Assembly (NCBI RefSeq): GCF_030269925.1
Contig: NC_085121.1
Span: forward strand, 4,853,501-4,917,500
Source: Bombyx mori
Taxonomy: Eukaryota > Arthropoda > Insecta > Lepidoptera > Bombycidae
Direction: 5' to 3'
DNA: 64,000 bases
A program made the translations under genes and the position numbers. Below are positions 33,861 to 45,635 of the stretch, piece after piece. The notes beneath the pieces were generated by a model, which had not been told where the DNA came from, ran no database searches, and was given only the letters and a program-made list of their open reading frames with translations. Each line of letters starts with the position of its first letter. The first letter of the stretch is position 1.

Positions 33861-35518
33861 AAATCAAATCAAATCAAATCAAAAAATTTTTATTCAACAT
33901 AAATGAAAGTACATACTTGTTGAACGTCAAAAGAACTACCGCCAATTCACAAGAACTAGCCTCCGTCCTGAGAAGAATTGGCAAGAAACTCAGCGGGCAT
34001 GTCTTTTTTTTTTACATATAAAATTATTATTTATTTATTTTTAATATTATTATTTTTTTAAATATGAATTTTTTACACTGAGTATTATAACGTAACAATT
34101 ACTACAATATTGAAATGCCTGGAGCGAGCAACTCATTCCCACTTTGTGCAATCTTCTAGATAATCATTGACTTTATAGTAAGCTTTATTGCACAGATGTT
34201 CTTTAATAGTTTTCTTAAACCTATGTATATGTAGGTTCTGAACATCATGTGGGATTTTGTTGTACAGGCGCACAGACAAACACCCGAATGAATTTCGTAT
34301 CTTATGTAACCTACTCATCGGCACAACAAGCTTGTGTTTGTTCCTAGTATTTCTATTATGTATGTCCGACTGTTTAGGAAACTCCTCAATATGTTTACGA
34401 ACATACATCAAATTTTCAAAAATGTACTGGGATGGCATAGTGAGAACTTTAATTTCTTTAAATTTCTCCCTCAGGGATTCCCTTGAGTGCATGTTATAAA
34501 TAGCACGTATAGCTCTTTTCTGCAGAATAAATATCATTTCTACATCGGCCGCATTGCCCCATAGCAAAATGCCATAGGACATGACACTGTGGAAGTAACT
34601 AAAGTAAACTAAACGAGCCGTGTCCGCGTTTGTTAACATTCTAATTTTTTTTACTGCGTACGCTGCAGTGCTGAGCTTACTCGCCAATTTATGAATATGA
34701 GGTCCCCACTGCAGTTTGGAGTCCACTGTTATACCAAGAAATACGGTTGACTCAACAAGCTCCAATGATTCCTCAGAAACAATTACATCACTATCCACTT
34801 GTCTCACATTTAAAGATGGTTTAATACATTTTAAAGTAAATTTAATACATTTAGTTTTCTTACTATTCAATAATAGGTTATTGATACGGAACCAATGAAC
34901 CACACACGAAATCGCATCATTCACTTCGTCATAGACTTGTAGTTGTCGTTTAATTTTAAATAATAAAGATGTATCATCTGCGAATAATACGACCTCGTGT
35001 CGGGACTCAATAAAACTAGGTAAATCGTTTATATATATTAGAAATAAAAAAGGACCCAAAATGGAACCCTGAGGTACACCCATTTTCAACAAGGTGCCTG
35101 AAGATCTATTACCTTTCACATCTACTGTTTGTATCCGTCCTGATAAATAGGAAGTAATAAGTTCCAATGCACCATCCCTTATACCATAGTGATGTAGTTT
35201 CCTCACCAATGTTTCATGTTCAACACAGTCAAATGCTTTGGATAAGTCACAGAAAATTCCAAGACAATCATGCGATTCCTCCCAAGATTTAAAAATATTT
35301 TTGACTAGATAAGCACCTGCATCAGTTGTAGAGCGACCCCTGGTAAACCCGAATTGTTTATTATGAAGCAGGTTATTTGAATTAAAATGTTCTAAAAGTT
35401 GGGTCAAAATAATTTTTTCAAAAATTTTACTCAACGTAGGGAGTACTGAAATAGGTCTATAGTTAGAGGGGTCATCAGTACTACCAGATTTAAAAAGAGG
35501 AATCCTTGAGGAGGAAAT
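33861..35518 (-). mobile_element. Jockey/CR1-group LINE, 5'-truncated, RT frame intact
   Basis: The minus-strand frame 35518-34133 (461 codons plus stop) has no interruption. It starts inside the RT entry region (R-I-P-L-F-K-S-G-S, N-Y-R-P-I-S-V-L-P), continues with F-T-R-G-R-S-T-T-D, D-L-S-K-A-F-D-C-V, G-V-P-Q-G-S-I-L-G-P and the catalytic F-A-D-D-T, then the thumb (L-G-I-T-V-D-S-K-L-Q-W) and a C-terminal domain ending K-W-E. After the stop comes an AT-rich 3' UTR and a tail of (AAATC)n as read on the plus strand (33861-33880). The endonuclease is missing. This copy shares its 3' end closely with 60423-60864. The clade is judged only by motifs. Confidence 0.9.
34133..35518 (-). CDS. Reverse transcriptase of the truncated LINE
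   Basis: RNA-directed DNA polymerase that would copy the element's RNA at a nicked target. All visible RT motifs are intact, including both aspartates of F-A-D-D. The true N-terminus was lost at the 5' truncation; a TAA lies immediately upstream (35521-35519), so no native start codon exists. Unlikely to be expressed except by read-through. Confidence 0.85.
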   Translation of the reverse strand: MSSSRIPLFKSGSTDDPSNYRPISVLPTLSKIFEKIILTQLLEHFNSNNLLHNKQFGFTRGRSTTDAGAYLVKNIFKSWEESHDCLGIFCDLSKAFDCVEHETLVRKLHHYGIRDGALELITSYLSGRIQTVDVKGNRSSGTLLKMGVPQGSILGPFLFLIYINDLPSFIESRHEVVLFADDTSLLFKIKRQLQVYDEVNDAISCVVHWFRINNLLLNSKKTKCIKFTLKCIKPSLNVRQVDSDVIVSEESLELVESTVFLGITVDSKLQWGPHIHKLASKLSTAAYAVKKIRMLTNADTARLVYFSYFHSVMSYGILLWGNAADVEMIFILQKRAIRAIYNMHSRESLREKFKEIKVLTMPSQYIFENLMYVRKHIEEFPKQSDIHNRNTRNKHKLVVPMSRLHKIRNSFGCLSVRLYNKIPHDVQNLHIHRFKKTIKEHLCNKAYYKVNDYLEDCTKWE

Positions 35519-36479
35519 TTAGATATCCAATACATTTAAGAACTTGAAACAGTCCATTTTTATAATAATATTTGATGTCCAAGCTTGGGCCCAGCACACT
35601 ATGGAGAGTGGGCATTCCCCTTTTAGTATTATACATCCGAATGGTGCAGTTTACATGCTTATAACTTTATCGTCACGAAGTTTTGTCGCTAGGAAGCGTT
35701 TTATTAAAGTATGCATTATCCGACGTTATCCTCTGGAAGTTTAGAGATATAAAGCTTTGTAGGGGTCATGCTAAGTTGTAGTATTCTCGAGAACTAAACC
35801 GAACAAAGTTAGCAGCTAAGTATCAAACTGCTGGGTGCTACTGTCATAATGCGGTAGGTTATATGATAATTTTATTAAAATATATAGCTTTGTTGATAAA
35901 TGAAATTTATTGCAGTTTGCAATTATTTTTCTGTAGCATTCAACGTCTCTGTGAGATTATTCGAGAAGATTCCGTCACCCCATCGATTGATACTGGACTT
36001 TTATCACATCTTTTATTTAAATCTTGTAATTTCCAATCTTAACCGCTACCGTTCTCCATATTAAATTACCGTGGCCTTTAATACAAACAATTCTTTAAAA
36101 GATGTGTGAAATCCAAAGTATATTTAAAAAAACGCTAACAATATATTAATTGCTCAAACGCGATTTTTATAGTTTAAAAACATAACCAAAACATGAAGAG
36201 CACTAAAATTTTTGGTAAACATTTCAAATTAAGTGGTAAATAAAAAAAAACTATTTCAAGTAGGCATTTCATTATAAATTTCCTTCGGTAAAATTGCAAT
36301 AAAACCTCTAGGCGCTCCACTATTTAATTTCCAAACTAGTAAATTTGGGCATACGCGAAAAATTTATTAATTACGTAATTAATTAAAGGACTACTGGTTA
36401 TAAATAAAAAGATATATACAAGAATTGCTCGTTTAAAGGTATAAGATAAGATAAAATACACGTTTCCAAAAATTAAGGA
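35519..36479. other. AT-rich intergenic, nothing recognised
   Basis: No supported feature. Confidence 0.45.
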
Positions 36480-36700
36480 ATATTCTGGAATATATATAAT
36501 CTGAATCTTGGAAACGGCTCCAAAGATTTTCATAAAATTTAGTATACAGGGGATTTCGGGGGCGATAAATCGATCTAGCTACGATTTATTTTCAGAAAAT
36601 GTTGTTTCATTCGTGTTTTCCATAATCAACTTTATCGATAATCAACTTTATGACTCTTCCCGACATCTATTGGCGAATAATAATAAGACTATTTTTTATC
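36480..36700 (+). repeat. Probable lepidopteran dispersed repeat
   Basis: The run CTTGGAAACGGCTCCAAAGA, TTTAGTATACAGGGGATTTC, GGGGGCGATAAATCGATCTA and CGACATCTATTGGCGAATAA is one I associate with a common moth repeat. There is no second copy in this window to confirm it. Confidence 0.45.
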
Positions 36701-37129
36701 ATCTAGTTTTCTTAAAGAAAAGACTGTAATTTGTAGAATTTATAAACAAATAAACAGTATGCCTATTCTCTTTTACGTCGGTATAGTGACGTTGTATATT
36801 ATGATCATGGATGTATCACAATTGGTACCGTCGGCCTTTTGTGTTTCCGCCATATTCTAACTTTGTTTCTATAGAGCGGAGACATGAAAAATTGAAACTG
36901 CCTTAGCTTAATGTTAGAAGTCAGATGTATTCACATTGTTTCACATTGTATGAAGTATGTTACGGTTTTTTTTTAAATTACAACTTTTTGCCCGATAATT
37001 TTCCTGGAGGCCCGTCCCGTACCCTCTTTAGGGTGCACGACGATATAACGAAATTATAATTAGCAAGAGTATGAGCTCATTTGCCTCATCAAAAGAAGCG
37101 CATACATATATTTTTTATTCATAGTCCAT
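36701..37129. other. Intergenic, nothing recognised
   Basis: No supported feature. Confidence 0.4.
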
Positions 37130-38179
37130 AATTTATAAGGTAAGGAAGTTTCATATGGTGTACCCCAGGGCAGCGTTCTGGGACCAACCTTATTTTTAAT
37201 TTATATCAACGACCTCTGTAACATGCATATAAAAATGCTAAAATTATTTCTTATGCTGATGATATCACTATTGTTTTTACTGGTTCCACGTGGGATGAAG
37301 TAAGATCTAATAATAAGATAAAGAAGTAAGAAGAAACAGGTCTGATTCAGATAGCCAGCTGGTTGAGTTGTAACTTGTTAACCTTGAACACTGCTAAAAC
37401 AAACTACATTTGTTTTAGTATTGACTCGCGTAATCAACCAAGTGCAGATTACTGTATAAAAATACATTCCTGTAGACAAACTTCATTAAACCCAAATTGT
37501 AACTGTCCAGTGATTGAAAGAACCTCTGTGGTTAAGTACTTGGGTATAATGTTGGATCAGAGACTGTCATGGTGTCCTCATCTCGAAAACGTGATAAATA
37601 GGGTTCGAAAATTATCATGGAATTTTAAGTCACTAAGACACGTAGTACCTAGGAACTCTAATGCTCAAACACAGGACTCTTCTAATAATCTTTTAAACTA
37701 TATTTACATATCTCTTTTTCAATCTGTTCTAATTTATTGCATTCCGGTATGGGGTGGTGCTGTTAAAACTCATATCCTTGGCCTAGAAAGAGCACAAAGA
37801 TCTTTAATTAAAAAAAAGTACTTTAAGAGAACAATTAAACAATTTCCATCTGTATCTTTATATAAAGAATGCAGTCTACTCACTGTAAGACAATTGTACA
37901 TCCTACACTGTATATTAAATAAACACAAAACTATAAAATATAACCCGGTAACAAACATAGTAGACGTAACCATATGATTACCGTTGTACGTATGATTAAG
38001 ACTAGTTTTGCACAAAGACAATTTTACGTAAGGTCTTCATTCCTATATAATAAAATAAACAAAGTGCTTAAAATATATGATAAATTATACACTGAGTGTA
38101 AAATAAGTATTTCTCAATGGCTAAGATCCATAAAAGATGACGAAACAGAGGCTATACTAAATATAATAAAGTAAAACAG

Positions 38180-38213
<34 letters not shown>

Positions 38214-38256
38214 CACACACACTCACACACACACACACACACACACACCACACACA

Positions 38257-38291
<35 letters not shown>

Positions 38292-38449
38292 TTGTTATGC
38301 ATAATTAGTAGTATTATAGTATGTAAAGTGCTTTTATGGAAGAGCGGAGTCTTCTAGTACAGGCTTGCACGCTTAAAAGGAGACTCCAATCAATGTATTG
38401 TTTTGACTCGTATTTGAAAATAAAGAATTTTTGTATTTTGTATTTTTTT
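37130..38449 (+). pseudogene. LINE reverse transcriptase, truncated and frameshifted
   Basis: The frame begins at the RT motif Y-G-V-P-Q-G-S-V-L-G-P near 37150 and Y-I-N-D-L near 37203. A frameshift falls before the Y-A-D-D catalytic box (about 37250-37262) and an in-frame TAA lies near 37327. The stretch 37363-37977 is open: thumb with Y-L-G-I-M-L-D-Q-R-L-S-W, then Y-C-I-P-V-W-G and L-E-R-A-Q-R. A second frameshift near 37975 leads to a C-terminal 65 codons ending at 38174. The 3' UTR is split by a CA microsatellite and ends in a TTTTGTATT-type short repeat. Everything 5' of the RT palm is missing, so it is inactive. Confidence 0.85.
38179..38290 (+). repeat. (CA)n microsatellite inside LINE 3' UTR
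   Basis: About 110 bp of CA with the interruption CACCACACACACTCACAC present twice, so a longer unit was duplicated. Confidence 0.95.
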
Positions 38450-40424
38450 AATGAAAAATGAAGATCAGTTCACTTTTGTTGACCACACATATGACTCAAC
38501 GAAAGTATTTATGATATTATTATGATTATTTATCGATATAGCTAACCGTGTATGGATGTCGTATTATGTGAAATCGACCATTGCGCCGATTCTAAAGTTC
38601 TTAATCGATTATTCGCGATCAATTATTCATTACATAAACGCCAGCGCGACAGTGTGTCAGCACGACTTATTGTAGTAGCGACATTTGGAAAAATAAAATT
38701 GAAACTTCAGAGCGTTTGTGGTATAGGATTATACGCCTGTTTACTGAAATATAGTAACGGCCGTGATGGCAAATTCGTCGCAGCAATAGCGTCGACACTC
38801 TGACGATCAGGGATACACGAACTCTGGATAGGGTAATCGATTATATGTATCATTCCCACATTGAGATGGTATGTCGCCTGATCAGGCCTTCCGGTATTGG
38901 GGAGAAGTCGGCCCAAGGCGCCGGTCATGCCTAACAGTCGTAACACCAAGTCAACGAAATGAGCTCAAAACGTCTAAAGACTGTCTAAAAGCCGAGGCAA
39001 TTTAGTTGTACTTCGATTTGAATGCGGACGCCTCCAACCACGATGATGTCCGTGAAACCTGAGAGCCTGGAACATATACTAGGCGAAAGGTTGAGAACCG
39101 ATCTTCTAATTCCACCAACAGCGAGTGCCGTTTCAGCAGTAACAACACAGACAGACTCACGAATCGAAATCAAACGTGTAACAGATTGTGCGGAAGCTCA
39201 TAAGCACCGAATCATACCCGATGTGGTCAAGGATTTTTTGGCCTTTTAATGAATTCCAAATCAACCTGGTGTTAACCGGTAAATTGTCTCCATAGACATC
39301 ACGATAGTTTCCACCTTACCCAATTTGACATATTATGGTGTATAGGAGTAGTTACTAAAATTGCTACATTAACTATGTCGTGCTACGCTTTCTAGTACAT
39401 ATTTTCGGTATTTCACTCGTATTCATTTTCATGACATTATTTAATTAAAAACTTTCGTTAGACAACAAAATTTATCATTTAATTTAAAAGAGACTACGTT
39501 GTTCATAAAATTATTCAAGAGCCATAACTTATCATCCCCAAGTCCATTAACTCGCAGGGTTTTAAAAAGCTTGCATTCTTTTTAAAAGTACGCAGCAACA
39601 AACTTTAACCTCACCACAGATTTTGGACGTATTAAAAAGCAACATGTTATATGCAATATGTTCTTAAATAAAGTATTTATTGATAATTGCTATGAAAGCT
39701 GCTGCAATAAGCCTTTTATTTGAATTAGATTATAATGACATTGTCGGTCTTGAGGAAAATTACTATATTGTTATTCCCGGTGAAAATCTTTCTTACTGGG
39801 GTACGATTTAAACTTTTCAAGAAGCTCTTGTGGCCATTGATAACTTTTACATCTTAAGGATGACAGTCGTCTGTTCGATAATACAAGATCAGTTCAGGAT
39901 CGAGATCCTGATAACACTTTCCAGTCATCTCTAGTATTAATACTAATTCGCTTCCCATCGATGTGTAAAGAGACTCGGAGACTATGTAGAAAAATAAATA
40001 ATTAAGTTATCAATAGTCATTATATTTTATATCATTCTCACTACTTTTTGATCCCTCCTCGTAATTACTGGTGATGAAATATTGCAATCGTATAAGAATA
40101 ATATAATTGATATTTAGTAATTGGCACAGAATACTAGTACTGGATACCTAATAATAGAATATCATTTTTAATAATAGCAAATACCAGGTACGTGTTTTCC
40201 GTCCCTAGTTCCGACGAAAACAAGCGTTGTTTACGTGCAACCAGAATTATGCTGATTCTGGATCTGATTTCCGGTGAAGGACGACATTCAATTTAGGTTT
40301 TTAAATTTGGAGACAAAGAAGAAGAATTATTGATACATCTTTTTAATATGTATACGTTTTCTTTCACGGTAAATAGAGTTTTTTAAATCTATTCTATCGT
40401 GTGAAACATACTTGTCACACACAC
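38450..40424. other. Intergenic, nothing firmly recognised
   Basis: 38550-39245 is GC-richer with short open frames on both strands but no recognisable domain. 39258-39340 weakly resembles an inverted Bm1 tail (ACCTGGTGTTAACCGG, CATAGACATC). Confidence 0.4.
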
Positions 40425-40430
40425 ACAGCC

Positions 40431-40485
40431 TTGAGAGGCTATGTCAGCGTAACCCTAACGTGTAAATGAGCTCTCGGGGCTCAAA
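40431..40485 (-). repeat. Family D repeat, 3' end
   Basis: AGCCTTGAGAGGCTATGTCAG and GAGCTCTCGGGGCTCAAACC match family D. A short CA tract sits where the A-tail would be. Confidence 0.6.
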
Positions 40486-40578
40486 CCAGAAAGTTTAAAG
40501 TTTTTTATTATGTATTAAGAATAAGCTGTATTTTTAATGCTAAATAAAGAACGCTAATGGACATTATGTATCACCACC

Positions 40579-40868
40579 AGATAGTTTCTGACGCGAAATA
40601 AATATGAGTTCTGACGTGAAATAAATATGCGATAGTTTCTGACGTGAAATAAATATGCGTTCTGACGTGAAATAAATATGCGATAGTTTCTGACGTGAAA
40701 TAAATATGCGTTCTGACGTGAAATAAATATGCGATAGTTTCTGACGTGAAATAAATATGCGTTCTGACGTGAAATAAATATGCGATAGTTTCTGACGTGA
40801 AATAAATATGCGTTCTGACGTGAAATAAATATGCGATAGTTTCTGACGTGAAATAAATATGCGTTCTG
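40579..40868. repeat. 51 bp tandem array, about 5.7 units
   Basis: Each unit is a 28 bp part starting GATAGTTTCTGACGTGAAAT and a 23 bp part starting GTTCTGACGTGAAATAAATA. The two parts share TCTGACGTGAAATAAATATGC. Units are almost identical. As 51 is divisible by three, long repetitive open frames appear on the minus strand, but these are most likely not genes. Confidence 0.95.
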
Positions 40869-41185
40869 GTTTTAAGAAACATTCCTTATACCAAAACAAT
40901 TGAAATTTCGAAATCATATCCTTAAGGTGGTCAACGAAATTGACGTATCTATTTGCGTTATATTGCGCTTAGAGTTGTTTACCAAAATTTTGCAGTAAGT
41001 ATTTAAATAATATAATTTTTGAACTCTTAATATATTTTACAAAATAATAATATCAAAATTCAAATGAGTGCCTTACACTCGAGTGCGTTCCCACTTCAGA
41101 TTAAAACCATTAGTTACGGTAATCCTGTGACCCTGAATGTGCCTGTGATTGGAATATCTACCTGTATTCGTACATTTAATCACTG
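40869..41185. other. AT-rich intergenic, nothing recognised
   Basis: No supported feature. Confidence 0.4.
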
Positions 41186-41270
41186 CTTAAACAGGTAGAA
41201 ACTTATTGTGTTTATGTATTGTAGCGTATTGTCTGCATGTCAATAATTTGGCATTCGCAAATTACAACAA
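41186..41270 (+). repeat. Left copy of 85 bp direct repeat
   Basis: Matches 41735-41819 with four differences over 85 bp. The pair brackets a full-length Bm1. Confidence 0.9.
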
Positions 41271-41281
41271 TTAGATGTTTA

Positions 41282-41716
41282 TTTTTAATGCTTCGATAGG
41301 TGGACGAGCTCACAGCCCACCTGGTGTTAAGTGGTTACTGGAGCCCATAGACATCTACGACATAAATGCGCCACCCACCTTGAGATAAGTTCTAAGGTCT
41401 CAAGTATAGTTACAACGGCTGCCCCACCCTTCAAACCGAAACGCATTACTGCTCCACGGCAGAAATAGGCAGGGCGGTGGTGCCTACCCGCGCGGACTCA
41501 CAAGAGGTCCTACCACCAGTAATTACGCAAATTATAATTTTGCTGGTTTCATTTTTATTACACGATGTTGTTCCTTCATCGTGGAAGTCAATCGTAAACA
41601 TTTGTTGAGTACGTAATTCATTAGAAAAATTGGTACCCGCCTGCGGGATTAGAACACCGGTGCATCGCTTCAACACGAATGCACCGGACGTCTTATCCCT
41701 TAGGCCACGACGACTT
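41282..41716 (-). mobile_element. Bm1 SINE, full length
   Basis: Head at 41716 (AAGTCGTCGTGGCCTAAGGG on the minus strand), B-box region near GTGTTCTAATCCCG, full body, tail at 41282. The A-tail is nearly gone. Confidence 0.9.
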
Positions 41717-41734
41717 CAAAACATTAAACAACTC

Positions 41735-41819
41735 CTTAAGCAGGTAGAAACATATTGTGTTTATCTATTGTAGCGTATTGTCTGCATGTCAATAATTTGG
41801 CATTCGCAAATTACGACAA
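41735..41819 (+). repeat. Right copy of 85 bp direct repeat
   Basis: See 41186-41270; includes CTGCATGTCAATAATTTGGC. Confidence 0.9.
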
Positions 41820-42264
41820 AATAGTTCGTGTTTAATTGCAACCACTTTACGGTTATCGCAGTTCGTGACCACGTAAACTGTTTACACGTAACACATTCGA
41901 AATGTAGGGAATGATGTAATGACAATAAAAAAAACGGCTGATTAAACCGTAAAAGTAGTTTTAATTGCGGCTGCAATTTGCGAAAATCTAAGAATATAGA
42001 TACTATAAGTTCTTGTTTATTGTTTGTATTACATGCAATTAGAACAGAACTATTGCAGTGTTTAAAATGATTTAGCAATCGTGATATTATACCATTAGAA
42101 CCAACCTAAATTGAATACTTGAAATCAATACTAAAAGATAGAAGCTACTTTTATGATTTAATTACATATGAAATTGAAACTTTAAAACGCTCTCCTGTAA
42201 ACCAAAATTTTGAACATGACGCTTTCGTAAATTAGCCAAGTAACAATACTATTATAATTTTTTG
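41820..42264. other. AT-rich intergenic
   Basis: Contains ATTAAACCGTAAAAGTAGTT at 41941, a word shared with 8154 and 14692. Confidence 0.4.
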
Positions 42265-42515
42265 TTTTTTTTTTTTATTGCTTAGATGGGTGGACGAGCT
42301 CACAGCCCACCTGGTGTTAAGTGGTTACTGGAGCCCATAGACATCCACAACGTAAATGCGCCACCCACCTTGAGATACAAGTTCTAAGGTCTCAAGTATA
42401 GTTACAACGGCTGCCCCACCCTTCAAACCGAAACGCATTACTGCTTCACGGCAGAAATAGGCAGGGTGGTGGTACCCACCCGCGCGGACTCACAAGAGGT
42501 CCTACCACCAGTAAT
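42265..42515 (-). mobile_element. Bm1 SINE, 5'-truncated, well conserved
   Basis: Clean T-run and Bm1 body to GGTCCTACCACCAGTAAT. Confidence 0.9.
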
Positions 42516-42928
42516 AAATTATAATTTAAATAAATATTAGTAATGCAGTTTACATTTCGACCTCTTGTGAGAAGAGAGAAGAGAGAGCATTGATGTTTCC
42601 GTTCGTCTTCCAGGGTCCTCGGTAATAACCACAAATTCGCGAGAGCCGGGATCTATTTACGCTAGTGGAAAATAAACGAAACAATTTCACATATTCATAT
42701 TTCAATCCTCAGATACACACGCTCAATTTACTATCAATCTGATCCGTGATTCACAGTAGATTGAAGTCGAATCGGTCGTTGATTGATGGAACTCGAAAGC
42801 CGATTGACGAAATTTTTTATATTTTTCATTGAACGTGTAGAATACGTAAATTTTAGCGTAATTACGATTCGGTCGCTCGTGCATTAAATCAACGCATTCA
42901 TTTTGGCAGCTATGTGTATTTATGTGCA
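42516..42928. other. Intergenic, nothing recognised
   Basis: No supported feature. Confidence 0.4.
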
Positions 42929-43376
42929 CTAGTGGTCCCCCAGTAGTCCAAATTCGACTATAATTAATTGAAATTAAAAGTTTAAACATTATTACGGTTC
43001 TATTGTCAAGCATTATTATATTTCTATAATAATACAGATTTCGCCAAAAAATAAATCATATTAAAGACAAACAATATTAATCTATTCTCAATTTAACCAC
43101 AGACTTTAAACAATAGCAAAAGTTTCACAATTGACAATACACAAAGAGTATATTTATATATGTGTTGTGTCAAATACATGGTAGTGTGTGTAATGTTTTC
43201 TTTATTGATTTAACGTATTTTCAATGCATTTTTTTTTTTAAATATTAGCATCATGCACTTCTTGTCTATGTTCTCTATAAGTGTGGGAAATTTCATACTC
43301 CTCCATAATAGTATGAAATAATATAATTTTCGTAAAAAGGGGTACAAAGTTTTTGCTTCACGTATTAATATATAGA
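42929..43376 (-). mobile_element. Helitron-like element, family 2 (copy 3)
   Basis: On the minus strand starts TCTATATATTAATACGTGAAG and ends CTAG at 42932-42929, preceded by a partly broken hairpin (TAGTC...GACTA) and GGGGGACCA. Confidence 0.8.
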
Positions 43377-45349
43377 TAATTTGTCTGAGAGGAACAACTA
43401 CATATACCTAAATTTAACACACTCAATTAATTATCATTACCTACTCTGCACGATAAAATTAAGCCACAACACGTACAATCGTTAACACGATAAAGGTTCA
43501 TTCGCCTATTCTTGGGCTAAATGTTAACTCAATTGAATTTACTTATATTGGAGGGAGTGTTGTAAGTCCGCACGGATTAATGCGACTGTCTTTTTAATGA
43601 CACCGACGAGAACATGTATTATAGGGTAGAATAGCCAATATTTGAATCTAATGAAGATTTCTACTTAGTATTTTAAGAGAATTAGTTATGTCCACTTTGC
43701 TATATTTATGAACTCCGTTCGAAATGAAGTTGTCCCAGCATATCTGTACCAAAAAAATGTATAGCTTAAAACCAAAATAACGTGCTTTTTTAATTATACA
43801 ATAAAAACTTGTCCTGTTTTTCTGATCCTGTACAGAATTTTAGGCCAAAATAATAAAACGCTTTTAATATATCATGGGTCTTTGATAAAAATAAATCAAC
43901 ATAATATAATTACAATATTACGATTGAGGTGTCCCTCATAAACACTACAATACTAATTATATAAATATTATAATTTAATAATTACTTAACACTATTACTA
44001 AAAATGAATTCATGAAAACATTTTGTAAATGTACCTCTAATTCTTTATAGAGCTGTAATGGCGTGAGAGTAGCCCACATAGTTTATAATTTTCTAAGAAA
44101 ATGGCCGCGGCGGCTAATCTAACCCTAAAAATGATGAATGTGCGGTGTTCACGGTTTTAAAGTTTTTCACGAACATTAATTATCCGTATTGTCCATGTTT
44201 ATAATGTACGCTATTCATCTCTTTGATTTTGTTAGTATGATAATTATGGACGCGAATAAAAGTAAATTACATTTTAATGTTACATGATGATGTAATAAAT
44301 AAAAAAATAGCGTTTTTTAAGACTAAATAAAGATAGAAAGGTTAACCATTGAAAATAGATCTCTTTGGTTACGGTGTTGCAAACAAGCACAGGTTTAAAC
44401 AATAAAGATCTATGGGTTAATGGTCTATGGTTTGATCTATGATTTATGCTTTGCTTCACTGATATAATTTAACCAATGAAGTAGGAAACCTAATTTAACA
44501 ATGTCAACAATGAGCATTTTTTGACAAAAATGTTTGTTTGACTGATTTTTGTTGTGATATTGAACTTTAGTGAGCTTTCGATATTTCAATGCTGTAGCCG
44601 GAATGATCCCAAGATTCAATGGCATTCACAAATTGAAGACTGTGGGTAGAATTTTAGGAATAGACAGTAGGTGTAAAAGTAATGTAAAAGTACTAATGTA
44701 AAAGTTAAAAATCAGTAAGAAAATGGTATCCTTCTATTGTTACTAGCTCCGACCATATAAACTCATTTCGAGATTACTTCAAAGCAAATATATTAATTAT
44801 TTAGAAATTATAAATTTACTTATGTAGATTTACTTAAATATAGTAAGTAATTACTTTACACTAATTACGTTACGTTACAGTTACAGTAAGTACTTTACAG
44901 TAAGTAAAGTCCTGCTAAAGTAAAGTGCTCGGTGCTTACAGTAAGTAAATCCATTGAAATAGCTGGTAAGTCTTTAAGCTCTACAAAACGCCTTAGATTG
45001 ACACCCCTTAGTTTCCACAGTGGTATTCTCTTACCTAAATTGGACTACTTTGTAGGAATAATATCCAAGCCACAACCTGTTTTAGTAAAGTACACACGAA
45101 ACATACGTAAGGGTGTCAGGTGTTGGCAATTAGCTGCCCGCTGTAGTTCACCCTCGGACTCATTAGAGGACAGAAATAAAACCGCACTTAAATCACTTTT
45201 TCCTTGGTTTTATTTTGGAAAGTATTATGTTGATGAGGGTTTAAACTTCATATGGTCGTTAATTTGGGACTAGCTTCCTTTTCAAAATACCGATAGTGAT
45301 ATAGGTCGTTAAGTCTAGTCGAAGTCGTAATGATTAATGATTGTAAGTT
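43377..45349. other. AT-rich intergenic, nothing recognised
   Basis: 44870-44950 is built from degenerate TTACAGTAAGTA-like words. A 113-codon plus frame at 44932-45273 has no recognisable domain and I do not call it a gene. Confidence 0.4.
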
Positions 45350-45480
45350 CGCTGCGTGGTTCTCATTTCAGTGGCTATATCCCGGCTCTGGAATTAGTTC
45401 CCCTTCATGGTATTTCCCAATGAAACGCTCTTCATCAAACGAAGTTTGAAAGTAGTCCATAAGCAATCAGAAGCATAGCA
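45350..45480 (+). repeat. Old family B fragment
   Basis: TCCCGGCTCTGGAATTAGTT ... CATGGTATTTCCCAATG ... TCATCAAACGAAGTTTGAAAG follows the middle of family B with heavy divergence. Confidence 0.5.
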
Positions 45481-45497
45481 GTATGCATTCCATGCTT

Positions 45498-45635
45498 ATT
45501 TTTTTTATTACTTAGATGGGTGGACGAGCTCACAGCCCACATGGTGTTAAGTGGTTACTGGAGCCCATAGACATCTACAACGTAAATGCGCCACCCACCT
45601 TGAGATATAAGTTCGAAGGTCTCAGTATAGTTACA
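45498..45635 (-). mobile_element. Bm1 SINE, 3' part
   Basis: T-run and tail to the AAGGTCTCAGTATAGTTAC block; 5' two thirds missing. Confidence 0.85.

Noticed and set aside
40564..40917. Minus-strand 100+ codon frames with 17-residue repeats
   Set aside because: They arise because the 51 bp repeat unit is divisible by three; all frames without a stop in one unit stay open. No gene context.
44932..45273. 113-codon plus frame
   Set aside because: No recognisable domain; starts in a degenerate repeat-like stretch and lies between repeats. Not supportable as a gene from sequence alone.
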